Shown here in pieces: positions 21,074 through 30,179 of a DNA stretch of 64,000 nucleotides. Positions within the stretch are counted from its first letter, which is position 1, and each line of letters starts with the position of its first letter. The notes below the pieces were generated by a model, which worked only from the letters and a program-made list of their open reading frames with translations, did no database searches and was not told the origin of the DNA. Source of the DNA: Lachancea dasiensis (lineage: Eukaryota; Ascomycota; Saccharomycetes; Saccharomycetales; Saccharomycetaceae); contig LT598455.1 in the NCBI GenBank assembly GCA_900074725.1, forward strand, positions 187,802 to 251,801. The letters are read 5' to 3'. The position numbers were made by a program, and so were the translations under genes.

Positions 21074-22945
21074 TTACGTAGTCGGTAACTGTCGCTCTTT
21101 CTGTATGTCTTTCCACGTTTTGAACCACCCATCCATTTCTCTCACCATATAGTTGTCGTGAGTATTAACAGTGGGGATCATTGTTGACCAAGGCAATTTG
21201 GTACAGAAGTTCGCTAAGTCTTTGAAACTGCTGTGTTCCGAGTAAGGAACCCGGAACACTTGGAATCTGGTATCGCGTTTATATTGAGAATGGATAGATG
21301 CAATGTCGAGATGATCTACATTATCATCATTCAATAGTTCTAGTGTATGCCTTCTTTTCTCCTCGAAAGATTCGTAGAGTTTAATAAATCTGCCACCATT
21401 CTTGAAAGACCAGCCAGTGGGAGAAAAAGCGATGACATCTTCGTAGATATGAGCTATTGGCTTATAGTAAAACTGTAAGCTCTCTTTGGAGGCCAGAGTG
21501 TGCATCGAAACAAGATGAACGCAGGATTTTGTGATATCATGGGTGATGAGACCATCGGGAAAGTTTTGCTCACACGCTTGAACAATTCTATGCTTGGTGG
21601 TATCCCTGGGAAGAAAAATCTTGGTACCTAGCCGTTGCGCAATTGCAATTGCAAGTTTTTCTTTACCGATGGTGTAGGTACCAACCAAAAAGACATACCT
21701 GTAAAGATGGCGGGATTTTAAAGATTTGGACAAGAAGTTCATGATGGAGGTTTGTCGATCTCCGAAAATCTTATGCATGCCAACGTCTTTCAATGTGTTT
21801 GCAAACTCCGCTGTTTTATCCAGCACTGAGGTTTGTAATGGGAAATGGTACGATGGATACATATATGTGGTATCCAGGTATACTTTAGAGATAGACGCAT
21901 TTTTGGTATAGGAATTTATGCGATCAATGAGCTTGTCGTTACTCCGAAAATCCCCTGTGTGGAGAACCCACTCTACGGTAGCACCGCTGCTGTCAAACTC
22001 CCTGAATAGGAAAACAAATGAGCCGGGGCAATGGTTGGCGTCGAAGCAAATAACTGACACACGGCTTGCAATGGGGATTTCTACGTTTTCAGGAAGGGCT
22101 ACAATTCTCTCTAAGGGCACTTTGAACTTGTAAACCAACAAATTGGCAGTGATCTTGGAACAGTAGATGGAGCCCTGATTCCACGACTTCTTGATTCCCA
22201 TATAGTGGTCCGCGTGGAAGTGGGACAAGAAGTACTGCTTGATGGCAGGATCGGCGTCGAAATTGAAACCATCCACTATTACCGTGTGATTTTGGAAAGG
22301 TATTTTTTTGACTTTGGGTAGCTTCGGCAGTGGTTTGCCGGTGCGTTTGGTAGACTGCGGAGCACCCATCTGCAGGCATCTGTCACAGTGGTCGTCGCGT
22401 TCACGGAAGTCAAGTTTGGTCAACAAGATGCCACACACAGGGCAAAGCAGCTGCTGCTCTTGATCCACTTCTTCCACGATGACAAGCTCTCGTTGCACTG
22501 AGCCAGGCTCCTCGACGTCGACCCGCGAAGGTTTAGGCGAGTTTTTGGATGACCGCGGGCTTGGCTTGCCTGCTGTTGATGGGCTGAGCCTTTTCCGCAA
22601 CTCCAGCGCCGACGAGCGATGAGGGGGCGAAGCTTCCAGTTTTTCTGGCGCCGCCAGCTTCGCGGATCTCTGAATATCGCATGCTGTGACGTCTATACGG
22701 GCGTGCTCAACGGATCGCACGTCGCACTCGGCAGACCCCTGGACAAGCGTCTCTGAGTACTTCAAATCATCGTCAGCTACAAACAGACGTTTTTCCGTGG
22801 CCTTTATCTCTGTGGCATCCGCATCTTCGCTTACCAGGTCGATGTATATAGGGGCCGTTTGACGTCTTTTCGAGCTTCCCGGCAAGACGTTGGTTTTCGG
22901 AAGATTAAAGTCTACTAACGTCCGCTGCCGTTTCTTGTCAGGCAT
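21074..22945 (-). CDS. PSO2: Interstrand-crosslink repair nuclease Pso2/Snm1
   Basis: This 623-residue protein (S. cerevisiae 661) is the metallo-beta-lactamase/beta-CASP 5' exonuclease for DNA interstrand crosslinks. The N-terminus has a PIP-box-like QRTLVDFN (residues 7-14). A UBZ4-type zinc finger is seen at C168, C171, H186 and C190. The catalytic metal motif is HFHADH at 242-247. The later motifs CFDANHCPGS, HTGDFR and the beta-CASP region with VGTYTIGKEKLA are intact. The C-terminus VPYSEHSSFKDL holds the last metal ligand. No catalytic residue appears to be lost. Confidence 0.96.
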   Translation of the reverse strand: MPDKKRQRTLVDFNLPKTNVLPGSSKRRQTAPIYIDLVSEDADATEIKATEKRLFVADDDLKYSETLVQGSAECDVRSVEHARIDVTACDIQRSAKLAAPEKLEASPPHRSSALELRKRLSPSTAGKPSPRSSKNSPKPSRVDVEEPGSVQRELVIVEEVDQEQQLLCPVCGILLTKLDFRERDDHCDRCLQMGAPQSTKRTGKPLPKLPKVKKIPFQNHTVIVDGFNFDADPAIKQYFLSHFHADHYMGIKKSWNQGSIYCSKITANLLVYKFKVPLERIVALPENVEIPIASRVSVICFDANHCPGSFVFLFREFDSSGATVEWVLHTGDFRSNDKLIDRINSYTKNASISKVYLDTTYMYPSYHFPLQTSVLDKTAEFANTLKDVGMHKIFGDRQTSIMNFLSKSLKSRHLYRYVFLVGTYTIGKEKLAIAIAQRLGTKIFLPRDTTKHRIVQACEQNFPDGLITHDITKSCVHLVSMHTLASKESLQFYYKPIAHIYEDVIAFSPTGWSFKNGGRFIKLYESFEEKRRHTLELLNDDNVDHLDIASIHSQYKRDTRFQVFRVPYSEHSSFKDLANFCTKLPWSTMIPTVNTHDNYMVREMDGWFKTWKDIQKERQLPTT

Positions 22946-23130
22946 ACACAGCGGACTTGGGTGGCAGAAGCGATGCTTTGCAGTCTTAGGTCAGTTCCGA
23001 CTCACTTAAGCTCATCTTTAGATCGATGGAATAGAGAGATATGTACATTCTAACGATATATTGTTATTAGGTGTGCAATTTACTCGAAAACATAGTCTGA
23101 ATGTCATGCTAAGATCCAAACACATATAAA

Positions 23131-23724
23131 ATGGGCCTGCTGAGTATCATCAAGAAGCAGAAGCTCAAAGATCGCGAGTGCAGATGTCTAGTTTTGGGCT
23201 TGGATAACTCTGGCAAATCCACTGTGGTGGATTGGATCCTAGCCACGTACAAGAATCGACCGCGCCAGTCGATTACACCGACAGTGGGCTTCCAGATCCA
23301 TACGGTTCCCTTCCGGGGCCACAGCGTGCAGTTGTGGGATGTAGGCGGGCAGTCAACGCTTCGCCCGTACTGGGACAACTACTTTGACAAGACGGACGTG
23401 CTGTTGTGGGTGGTGGACGCAGCGGCGATAGCGCGGCTGGAGGAGTCGATGGGCGAGTTGACAACGATACTGCGGAACCGCGACCGGCTAGGGTACAATT
23501 GTCGGATCGTCGTGCTGCTGAACAAGAAGGACCTGGCTGCGGAGCTGCCAACGGTGCTGGAGAGGCTGCAGCGGGACCTGGTGCGGGAGTGGAGACTGGA
23601 AAACGTGCCGATCGAGGTGCGGGCCTCGAATGCGCTGGACGGGGAAGGTCTGGCGACACTGCTGCCACTGGTTGTGTGGGGGCGCGAGGAGCCCGTAGAG
23701 GGACAGCCGCCAGCGGCCACGTGA
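23131..23724 (+). CDS. CIN4: Arl2-type small GTPase Cin4
   Basis: This 197-residue Arf-like GTPase (S. cerevisiae 191) acts with Cin1, Cin2 and Pac2 in tubulin folding. Motifs present are Gly2 for possible N-myristoylation (MGLLSIIKKQ), P-loop GLDNSGKST (23-31), switch WDVGGQSTLRPYW and base-specificity NKKDL. From about 23400 on the codons are strongly G/C at third positions, unlike the start of the gene. Its place after PSO2 is the YMR137C-YMR138W order. Confidence 0.95.
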   Translation: MGLLSIIKKQKLKDRECRCLVLGLDNSGKSTVVDWILATYKNRPRQSITPTVGFQIHTVPFRGHSVQLWDVGGQSTLRPYWDNYFDKTDVLLWVVDAAAIARLEESMGELTTILRNRDRLGYNCRIVVLLNKKDLAAELPTVLERLQRDLVREWRLENVPIEVRASNALDGEGLATLLPLVVWGREEPVEGQPPAAT

Positions 23725-24081
23725 GAATCACGCCATAAACACATGACGCATCACATGACGCATCACATGATTATCACATGGCTTTTAGTCACCCGGCCAC
23801 AAAGAAGACTGTGTCACCAGGAACGAAGGCAAGTTGGCGATTGGGGCACTTTCCACACATCAATTTACCGATGACTGGCCACCCCGATGAGCACTGGCCA
23901 CGCTGAACACGTCGACAAGGGATCGCTCTGCGTTGGATTGGACTAGTCAGCACCAACTAGAAGGTATAAAAGCTGCCAAGAGTCTCTATACGGCTAGCCT
24001 GTTGTTGCTCAACTCAATTATCTCGATTAACACAGCTCGTCTCATTTGAGAGCTATTTTCTTCCCCCACACCGCAACCATT
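23725..24081. promoter_or_regulatory. MDH3 promoter with tandem CACATG repeats
   Basis: A 12-bp unit (ACATGACGCATC) occurs twice in tandem from 23741, continuing into a third partial copy, so four CACATG E-box cores fall within about 40 bp (23740-23780). ATCACATG also fits the Cbf1 core RTCACRTG. A TATA-like element (gtataaaag) lies near 23962. Regulation of MDH3 by these repeats is an inference. Confidence 0.5.
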
Positions 24082-25092
24082 ATGACTAAAGTTACAGTGT
24101 TAGGAGCTGCCGGTGGCATTGGGCAGCCGTTGTCGCTGCTGTTGAAGATGTCGCCATACGTGTCGACGCTTGCGCTCTACGATTTGAGGCTTGCGCCAGG
24201 TGTAGCTCGCGATCTTTCCCACATCAACACCAACGCCACATGCGTGGGCTTTGACAAGGACGCTATCGGCGAGGCTTTGGACGGAGCGCATATAGTGGTG
24301 ATCCCCGCAGGGGTGCCCAGAAAGCCAGGGATGACGCGGGACGATCTGTTCAAGATCAACGCGGGCATTGTGGCGAACCTGGTGCGTGCCGCGGCCCAAC
24401 ACGCTCCTCGCGCGCGGATCCTGGTGATTTCGAACCCGGTGAACTCGACGGTTCCTGTGGCGTGCGAGACGCTCAAGAAAATGGGGGCGTTCCAGCCGGG
24501 CAAGGTGATGGGTGTCACCACGTTGGACGTGGTGAGAGCACAGACGTTTTTGAGCGACAGTTTGGGCGCCGACAGCTACAGCCGGGAGTCGATGAAGCGT
24601 GCGGTGACCGTGGTGGGTGGACACTCCGGGGCGACGATAGTGCCCGTGTTGCTGGACCCCAAGTTGCGGTCGAAGCTGGTGGGCCGCCGCCGCTACGACT
24701 CGTACGTCCACCGCGTCCAGTTCGGCGGTGACGAGGTGGTGGAGGCCAAACAGGGCGCCGGTTCCGCGACGCTGTCGATGGCACTGGCCGGATACCACTT
24801 TGCAGACCAGATCTTGCGCAGCATCCATTTGGAGAAGCCCGACGTGGCCCCGCTGCCGGCGTTTGTGTACCTGCCGGGGATCGAGGGCGGCGCGGAGCTG
24901 CAGAAGAAGCTGAACACCAAGACCGAGTATTTCGCTGCCCCCGTTGAGCTTCGCCGCGGCGACGTGGTACGCATCGACACCAAATGGCTGGACAGTCTCG
25001 GGGATCTGGAACGCAAGACGCTGCAGGTGTGTTTGGGCGAACTGGACGGCAACATCCAAAAGGGCCGGAGGTTTGTACAGAGCAAACTGTGA
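24082..25092 (+). CDS. MDH3: Peroxisomal NAD-dependent malate dehydrogenase
   Basis: This 336-residue protein interconverts malate and oxaloacetate with NAD (S. cerevisiae Mdh3 343 residues). The dinucleotide fold begins at the N-terminus ([12 protein letters not shown]). The substrate arginine region is [12 protein letters not shown], and the catalytic His lies in VVGGHSGAT. The protein ends in SKL, a perfect PTS1 peroxisomal signal, which with the lack of an N-terminal presequence favours Mdh3 over the mitochondrial or cytosolic forms. The ATG at 24082 ([12 protein letters not shown]) is the family start; the frame is open upstream without support. Codons are very G/C-rich at third positions. 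In S. cerevisiae MDH3 neighbours MRK1, the paralogue of RIM11, which itself follows CIN4, so the position here is ancestral. Confidence 0.94.
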   Translation: MTKVTVLGAAGGIGQPLSLLLKMSPYVSTLALYDLRLAPGVARDLSHINTNATCVGFDKDAIGEALDGAHIVVIPAGVPRKPGMTRDDLFKINAGIVANLVRAAAQHAPRARILVISNPVNSTVPVACETLKKMGAFQPGKVMGVTTLDVVRAQTFLSDSLGADSYSRESMKRAVTVVGGHSGATIVPVLLDPKLRSKLVGRRRYDSYVHRVQFGGDEVVEAKQGAGSATLSMALAGYHFADQILRSIHLEKPDVAPLPAFVYLPGIEGGAELQKKLNTKTEYFAAPVELRRGDVVRIDTKWLDSLGDLERKTLQVCLGELDGNIQKGRRFVQSKL

Positions 25093-25178
25093 GCGGGCCT
25101 CGAGAAGAGGAGAGGGAGCCCGTCTTGAGAAGAGGAGGGGGAGCCCGTCTTGAGAAGAGGAGGGGGAGCCCGCTTTCC
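25092..25178. repeat. 25-bp tandem repeat just after the MDH3 stop
   Basis: Three consecutive 25-bp units occupy 25092-25116, 25117-25141 and 25142-25166, followed by a partial fourth. Units 2 and 3 are identical; unit 1 differs at a few positions. The core is TTGAGAAGAGGAGGGGG, purine-rich on the + strand. The array begins at the last base of the MDH3 stop codon. Confidence 0.9.
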
Positions 25179-25862
25179 GTCCAGGTTGTGGTTGTAGTCC
25201 CCGGAAGGATCGGGTTCGCTTGCCCGCCCGTGCACCACCACTCGAGTACCCAAGTACTCGAGTACACCCGGCCCCATGTACTCATGCACCTATATGTACG
25301 TTTTCTGCAACATTCGCCACACGCGCGCTGTTTTCTGTGGCTGTTTTCAAGCATGCGATTACATCAGCGAGCGCTGCGCGATCGTCTAAGCATCTGTCCA
25401 CATGGCTGATTAGCGACGTGCATCGCAATTTAATTATGAGGACGATGGATACAATTATTAGGTTGGCCCACACCTTTAATTATCGCTCATGACACACTAA
25501 CTGGGAAAGCCACAAGCTCTCGCGCACGTCTTCCATGGGGTTCAATAATTACGGTAGCCCGTAGCCAAGAGGCGGGTGAAATGCACGTTGTGCATTTTTA
25601 TTGATTACTACCGTCCCACGCGAATGGTAAACAATGTTTCAACGGCGTAAATGAATTAATTATTTCGCCACGATGTTGAGCTTAGGGTTTATTGGCGATG
25701 GCGATATAAAGAGCGCAAGGTCTCGAGCAAGACAGTTTGGGGATGACGCGTGGAGAGAACGGAAAAGAGTAGACAGGCGCTCGCGGAAACTAGAGGAATT
25801 CCAGTTTGAAAGAGCTCACACGGACAAACTCGCACCACTCGCCAATAGCTGCTGGGCCGGAT
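25093..25862. other. GC-rich intergenic region after MDH3
   Basis: Apart from the tandem repeat, this region holds a palindrome cluster: ACTCGAGTAC occurs twice within 25240-25265, and GTACTCGAGTAC at 25254-25265 is a perfect 12-bp palindrome. Several overlapping open frames occur in all phases, as expected in GC-rich DNA, and I do not accept any as genes. Confidence 0.5.
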
Positions 25863-26504
25863 ATGCTGTTGAACAATACCAAAAGGATGCATGCCAGTGG
25901 GCCGTCGCCCACACACGAGCTATACACGACGGCGTTCCACGCGGTGCTGCTGCTGCATCTTGTGGTGGTGGTGCTGCTGCTGTACCGGCAGCTGTCGTCG
26001 CGCCTGGCGATGAGCCAGGTGTGTCTGCTGCTGAGCGTCGTGTTCGTGTGTGTGCGCCACCGCTTCACACGACTGTTCAGCGTGCTGTGCAGCATAGCGG
26101 GCCTGACATCCCTCGCGGAGGGCCTGCTGGAATCGTGCGCTTTCTACTCGCGGGCCATCGACATGGGCGCCGCCACGACGACCACCGGCGTGGCGCTCCT
26201 GGCCCACTGTCGGTCGCGCGCGCTGTTGCAAGCTGGACTTGTGACGTGCTTCTGCGTAATACAAATCGCCAACCTGGTGATACACATAGTGGGAGTGCCC
26301 CTGCCGCTGCCGTTGATGAAACCGGCTTGCACAGAAAAGCATAGCGACGACGACGACGACGACGACCACAACGACTACAACGACGACTACATCGACGAAG
26401 ATGACGACGGCGACTACAACGGCGACTACAACGGCGAAAAAGCCACCGCTGGACCAGCCGGAACAGGCCATGCTAACACGCGCCAGGCCGATGACTACGT
26501 ATAG
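25863..26504 (+). CDS. Orphan multi-pass membrane protein with acidic Asp/Asn/Tyr tail
   Basis: I do not recognise this 213-residue protein. Hydrophobic segments lie near residues 25-41, 50-64, 71-88 and 123-145. They are followed by a highly acidic tail (about 161-188) of Asp with Asn, Tyr and His, then a short polar end. The tail is encoded by GAC-rich trinucleotide repeats. Other frames over the same DNA are also open, but only this frame shows strong G/C at third codon positions, matching MDH3 and the end of CIN4. That bias is the main argument that it is coding. ATGs at 25863 and 25887 are both possible starts. It lies at the junction between the YMR-type block and the next block. Confidence 0.5.
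   Translation: MLLNNTKRMHASGPSPTHELYTTAFHAVLLLHLVVVVLLLYRQLSSRLAMSQVCLLLSVVFVCVRHRFTRLFSVLCSIAGLTSLAEGLLESCAFYSRAIDMGAATTTTGVALLAHCRSRALLQAGLVTCFCVIQIANLVIHIVGVPLPLPLMKPACTEKHSDDDDDDDHNDYNDDYIDEDDDGDYNGDYNGEKATAGPAGTGHANTRQADDYV
26345..26438. repeat. GAC-type trinucleotide repeat tract
   Basis: An uninterrupted run of GAC triplets is followed by imperfect GACTACAAC/GACGAC triplets. In the preferred frame it encodes the acidic tail of the orphan membrane protein. Such tracts are prone to length change by slippage. Confidence 0.8.
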
Positions 26505-27383
26505 GGCGATCACACATAGCTTATGTCGAAAACTGTAACAATAGGATGACCACGTGGTCGGCACATACCGAGCACTGTGTACGAAAAGCACAAAGAACGG
26601 CAAAAACGTTCCCGTACAAAGTGCTACTATTTTTGTGGTCACTGTCGACGAAATATAGGCCGTATGAAGCGACGTGTTAAATCGCTCGAGTACTCACGTG
26701 TGCAGTGACTTCAACTGCTCGAAAGTACTCGTGGTGGACCGCTCCAGTCCGACACGATCATTTTGTACTACAGAGGGCCATCCACGTAGAACTCCAGACA
26801 ACCATGTATTGTGTGTCCTCGCACCGATTCCGTGAGATAGCCAAACCGCAAGGTTGCCAGAGGCCCGTTACGATCGTTTCCTGTTGCACAGGACCAAGCT
26901 CCGCGGATTCTCGCCCAGTTACAGGCATGCTAACGTGCCGGACTTCGTGAGGCCTCGTCCGAGTCCAATTAGTCTGGGTGGTGGCTTACCAGGCTTGTTC
27001 CCCGTCGAGTCCATGCATCTGAATGTCCTGGACCACCCCTTCCAGCTCGAGGGCCACGCTGTCAGGCCACCGACGTTGCACCGTTCGCAAGAAGGACAGG
27101 CCGACGTGGTCTCCCGCGACTCAGCAAACAGGTGTCGCAAAAGTTCGCGGATGGCTCGCTCGTTGGCATTTGGCGTTACGAGCCCCAGGGACAGGCCATA
27201 GCTCTACAATTATACATACATCTCACCTCTATATGAACTTTTCTGTGTACTCGTCACGTTTGAGCTACATTTCACACATAATAACTAATTCGAGAGCAGA
27301 CCGACCGGCGCTAGAACTTGGTCACAAGAAGGATCTCTCACCGAGTAAGGTAACAATATAAAGGCCAATTTCTCATCTGAACA
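26505..27383. other. Intergenic region upstream of GIM3
   Basis: About 0.9 kb with no supportable gene. Open frames at 26705-26950 and 26854-27201 begin at non-ATG codons. The GC richness of the left half fades toward GIM3. Confidence 0.5.
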
Positions 27384-27833
27384 ATGGAGCTAGTATGTTC
27401 AATCGCCTGACTACTTTTCAGAGCTATCCACTAACGTCGCATTTTAATCCAGCTTCCAGAAGGAAAGAAAAACAGCGTTCAAGTGCTGTACGAGGACCAA
27501 CAAAAGATAAATGAGTTTTCCAAACTGATAATGCGAAAGGACTCAGTGACTCAAGAGCTGGAGCTTTTGAAGCAGGAAAAGAGCTATCTGGACGATGTTT
27601 CACTGGAGATTGAGCTGATCGACGAGGACGAACAAATCCAGTATAAGATCGGAGAGACATTCGTCTTTATGAAGCAAGGCGAGGTGGTCGCACAGCTGGA
27701 GAAAGATGGGGAGCTGCTAGATGCCAAAATTGACCAGCTGGAGGAGTCAGAGTCCGGAATAGATTCTCGTATCGGCGAGCTCAAGGCGGGCCTATACGCA
27801 AAGTTCGGCGACAACATCAACCTTGAACGTTAA
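27384..27833 (+). CDS. GIM3: Prefoldin subunit 4 (Gim3) with a three-codon first exon
   Basis: The gene has two exons, 27384..27392 (ATG GAG CTA only) and 27453..27833, giving 129 residues, exactly the S. cerevisiae length. The 60-nt intron has donor GTATGT at 27393, branch CACTAAC at 27429-27435 and acceptor CCAG ending at 27452. Splicing yields MELLPEGKKNSVQV, matching S. cerevisiae MELLPQGQRNNTQV. The protein is a beta-type subunit of the hexameric prefoldin/GimC chaperone that hands actin and tubulin to CCT. N- and C-terminal coiled coils flank the core YLDDVSLEIELIDEDE, and the C-terminus YAKFGDNINLER is invariant. Confidence 0.95.
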
Positions 27834-27991
27834 CGAACGCAACTCCACTCCAGGCATATCGACCATGTATATTTTAAAAACCATCACACATATATAGATA
27901 TAACTATGTGTGTTTGCTCGGCTCCGTGTTATGCTCCTGCCGAGTACTCCCTAATTCCAATCCCATGATACCTTGACGAAGACCTTCAAAG

Positions 27992-28403
27992 TCAGTTAAA
28001 AGACCCGTGGCCACCAAAAGCATGCACTTCTTGGTCCTGTTCTATATGAAGCTTGCATTTCAAACGACTGGCGAAGCTTTCCAATCTGTCAACTATGCCC
28101 TTGGAGCTTTCTGCAGGAAGTTCCATTGAGAACCCCTTCACGAGAGAGTACTCATGAGTAATCCTCCCTCCAGCTTGTTTGACTAAAGACTTAAGGTCAT
28201 CCAATTTGGCCTTCCAAGCGGGTTGCTGTTCATCTATGGTCAAAATGTAGGATTGGGCTTGGCCTGGGTGAGATGTGGTTAGTCTAAGGGTAAATGCTAA
28301 GTAAACGGGGTTTCTCAACCCTAAGTATCAAAATTTACATACCAGTGGATGTGGCATAAGCCAAAGCACCTAAGAAGGCTATGATAACGGTTGCTACCTT
28401 CAT
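27992..28403 (-). CDS. Secreted/vacuolar proteinase B inhibitor-like protein (YHR138C type), spliced
   Basis: The gene has two exons on the minus strand, 28403..28343 and 28263..27992, giving 110 residues (S. cerevisiae YHR138C 114). The intron is 79 nt, with donor GTATGT at 28342, branch GACTAAC at 28284-28278 and acceptor CCCAG ending at 28264. The first exon encodes the signal peptide MKVATVIIAFLGALAYATST. The rest is an inhibitor I9/propeptide-like domain similar to Pbi2, with GGRITHEYSLVKGFSMELP and the end EQDQEVHAFG. In S. cerevisiae the YHR138C pbi2 double mutant has fragmented vacuoles. Orthology to YHR138C is supported by sequence and by the YHR139-142 genes that follow. Confidence 0.88.
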
Positions 28404-28691
28404 TGTTCTTGTCAATCTTCCAGGATCAATATGTGGTGAAGATAATCTGATTAATATTTATGGAAGGGATGGTAACCAATTTAATCGGGACATTTCTAGT
28501 TAACAACTAGATTAGACCGAATGAACCTTACCTTCTCACAAAGCCAAACCTCAATATTACATTAAAGTAGCCAGTGGCCTGATATTAAACATTATTACAT
28601 AAGATCTCTAAAGTGTCTTGGTCCCCGGAACAGGACAACATAACAAAATAACTTATTTTCTTATATCAACCGTTCAACCTTCCCCGCTATT

Positions 28692-30179
28692 TTAGACCAC
28701 AACTTTCTCGGCTGGTTGCCCAGCCTGCTCACTGCTGGGAGCGCTATCAGAGTTTTCGTTGATTTGGTCGTCAATTGCGGTTGGCCGAGGAACCTTGGCG
28801 GAAGTGTTGGATCTGACGGGCTCAGGAATGTACATTTCGTTGTCTTCGTAAGTGAACTCGCCAATCTGAGCACCATCAGTACCCATTTCTTCTTCTTCAG
28901 CTCTCAATCTCAATCTTAGGAATGGAATTCTGTCCATGATCATTAACAAAGCGGCGGTGACGACGCAGGTCCAGGCAACGACCGAACAGATAGCAGCCAG
29001 TTGGTAACCAACTTGCTTGTAGTTATGGTTAATCCAGCCCCCTGAGATGGCTAGGGCTTCGGCACCAGCTGAAGCGTTAACATAGTCGGCAGCGAAAATA
29101 CCGGTCATGATAGAACCGACAGCACCACCAACACCGTGCAAAGCATAGACATCCAAACCGTCATCAATGCGCAACAAAGTCTTCAAGTCAACGGCGAAGT
29201 TACAGGCAATAGCAGTGACGATCCCGATGATGACGGAGGCCCAGATTGGTACGAACCCAGCAGCAGGGGTGATACCAACCAAACCGGAAATGGCACCAGA
29301 GCATAGACCCACAGTGGTCCACTTGCGGCCAAATCTAAAATAGTCGATAAACATCCAGGTCAAGGCGGCACAAGAAGCGGCCAAGTTGGTGTTGACACAA
29401 GAGTACCAGGCTCTGATGGTGGCATTACCAGCGGAACCACCGTTGAAGCCGAACCAACCAAACCACAAGAACACAGTTCCTAAAACGACAGATGTGACCG
29501 AGTGGGGTTTGTACTTAGGCATGCCGGCCTTAGCAACAGGGTCGTTTCTCTTACCTAGGACAAGAGCGTAGATAAGGGCACCGTGGCCAGAACAAATGTG
29601 AACTGGACCACCTCCGGCGTAATCGAGGGCGCCCAACAGAGCCAACCACCCTTCTGCATTCCAAGTCCAGCAGGCAATTGGACAATAGACAATAGTGATC
29701 CACAAGAACAAGAAAATCATCATTGGCAACAAACGAGCACGTTCGCAAGCACCACCGACCATCAAAGTACCGGTAACGATAGCGAACATACCTTGGAAGA
29801 AGGCGAATAGAATATCAGGCACTGACGTTACTGAACTTGGAGCTCCCAGCACATCTTTGAAGCCGAAGAATTGTAGAGTACCAATGAAACCGTTACCCTT
29901 CGTGTTGTGGGAAAATACCAACGAGTAGCCCCACCAAAACCACTGGAATGAAACCACACCTACTGCCATGATGGAGGCCCACAACAACGAAAGGGCGTGT
30001 TTCTTACGAGAGAGACCCGAGTACAGCAAACCTATACCTGGAATCATAATCCAAACCAAGGCGGCAGAGGTACCAACCCAGACCATATCGGCAGCGTCGA
30101 ATTGGGTGTTCAAATCTGTTGTGAGTGTGTCACCACCGGTGCCAACGCCGGTAGCGGTACCTGTCAAATTCAAAGACAT
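28692..30179 (-). CDS. MEP2: High-affinity ammonium permease/transceptor Mep2
   Basis: This 495-residue Amt/Mep/Rh transporter (S. cerevisiae 499) has about 11 membrane helices. Its N-terminus MSLNLTGTATG carries the Asn4 sequon that is glycosylated specifically in Mep2. The pore motifs are DYAGGGPVHICSGHG (first pore His) and LHGVGGAVGS (second pore His), with GIGLLYSGLSRKKHAL near the first helices. The cytosolic tail keeps EFTYEDNEMYIPEPVRS, the region around the Npr1-controlled Ser457 of S. cerevisiae. The ATG at 30179 is chosen over an upstream in-frame ATG by family length and the Asn4 sequon. S. cerevisiae MEP2 is YNL142W, away from its neighbours here. Confidence 0.97.
   Translation of the reverse strand: MSLNLTGTATGVGTGGDTLTTDLNTQFDAADMVWVGTSAALVWIMIPGIGLLYSGLSRKKHALSLLWASIMAVGVVSFQWFWWGYSLVFSHNTKGNGFIGTLQFFGFKDVLGAPSSVTSVPDILFAFFQGMFAIVTGTLMVGGACERARLLPMMIFLFLWITIVYCPIACWTWNAEGWLALLGALDYAGGGPVHICSGHGALIYALVLGKRNDPVAKAGMPKYKPHSVTSVVLGTVFLWFGWFGFNGGSAGNATIRAWYSCVNTNLAASCAALTWMFIDYFRFGRKWTTVGLCSGAISGLVGITPAAGFVPIWASVIIGIVTAIACNFAVDLKTLLRIDDGLDVYALHGVGGAVGSIMTGIFAADYVNASAGAEALAISGGWINHNYKQVGYQLAAICSVVAWTCVVTAALLMIMDRIPFLRLRLRAEEEEMGTDGAQIGEFTYEDNEMYIPEPVRSNTSAKVPRPTAIDDQINENSDSAPSSEQAGQPAEKVVV

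Noticed and set aside
23740-23780. Possible centromere (CDEI-like ATCACATG)
   Set aside because: No A/T-rich CDEII of the right length and no CDEIII-like TTCCGAA element follows. The same reasoning excludes the GTCACGTG cluster at 56670-56708.
24100-25059. Long open frame (319 codons) on the minus strand over MDH3
   Set aside because: It is the mirror of a highly GC3-biased gene, where antisense stops become rare. It has no ATG-supported family match, and MDH3 on the other strand is certain.
25673-26344. 223-codon ATG frame overlapping the orphan membrane protein
   Set aside because: Third-position G/C bias and hydrophobic organisation favour the other + strand frame. This one is Arg/Ala/Gly-rich, as expected for an out-of-phase reading.
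25920-26642. 240-codon minus-strand frame with poly-Val
   Set aside because: The poly-Val is the complement of the GAC repeat. The frame begins at a GTG and has no other support.
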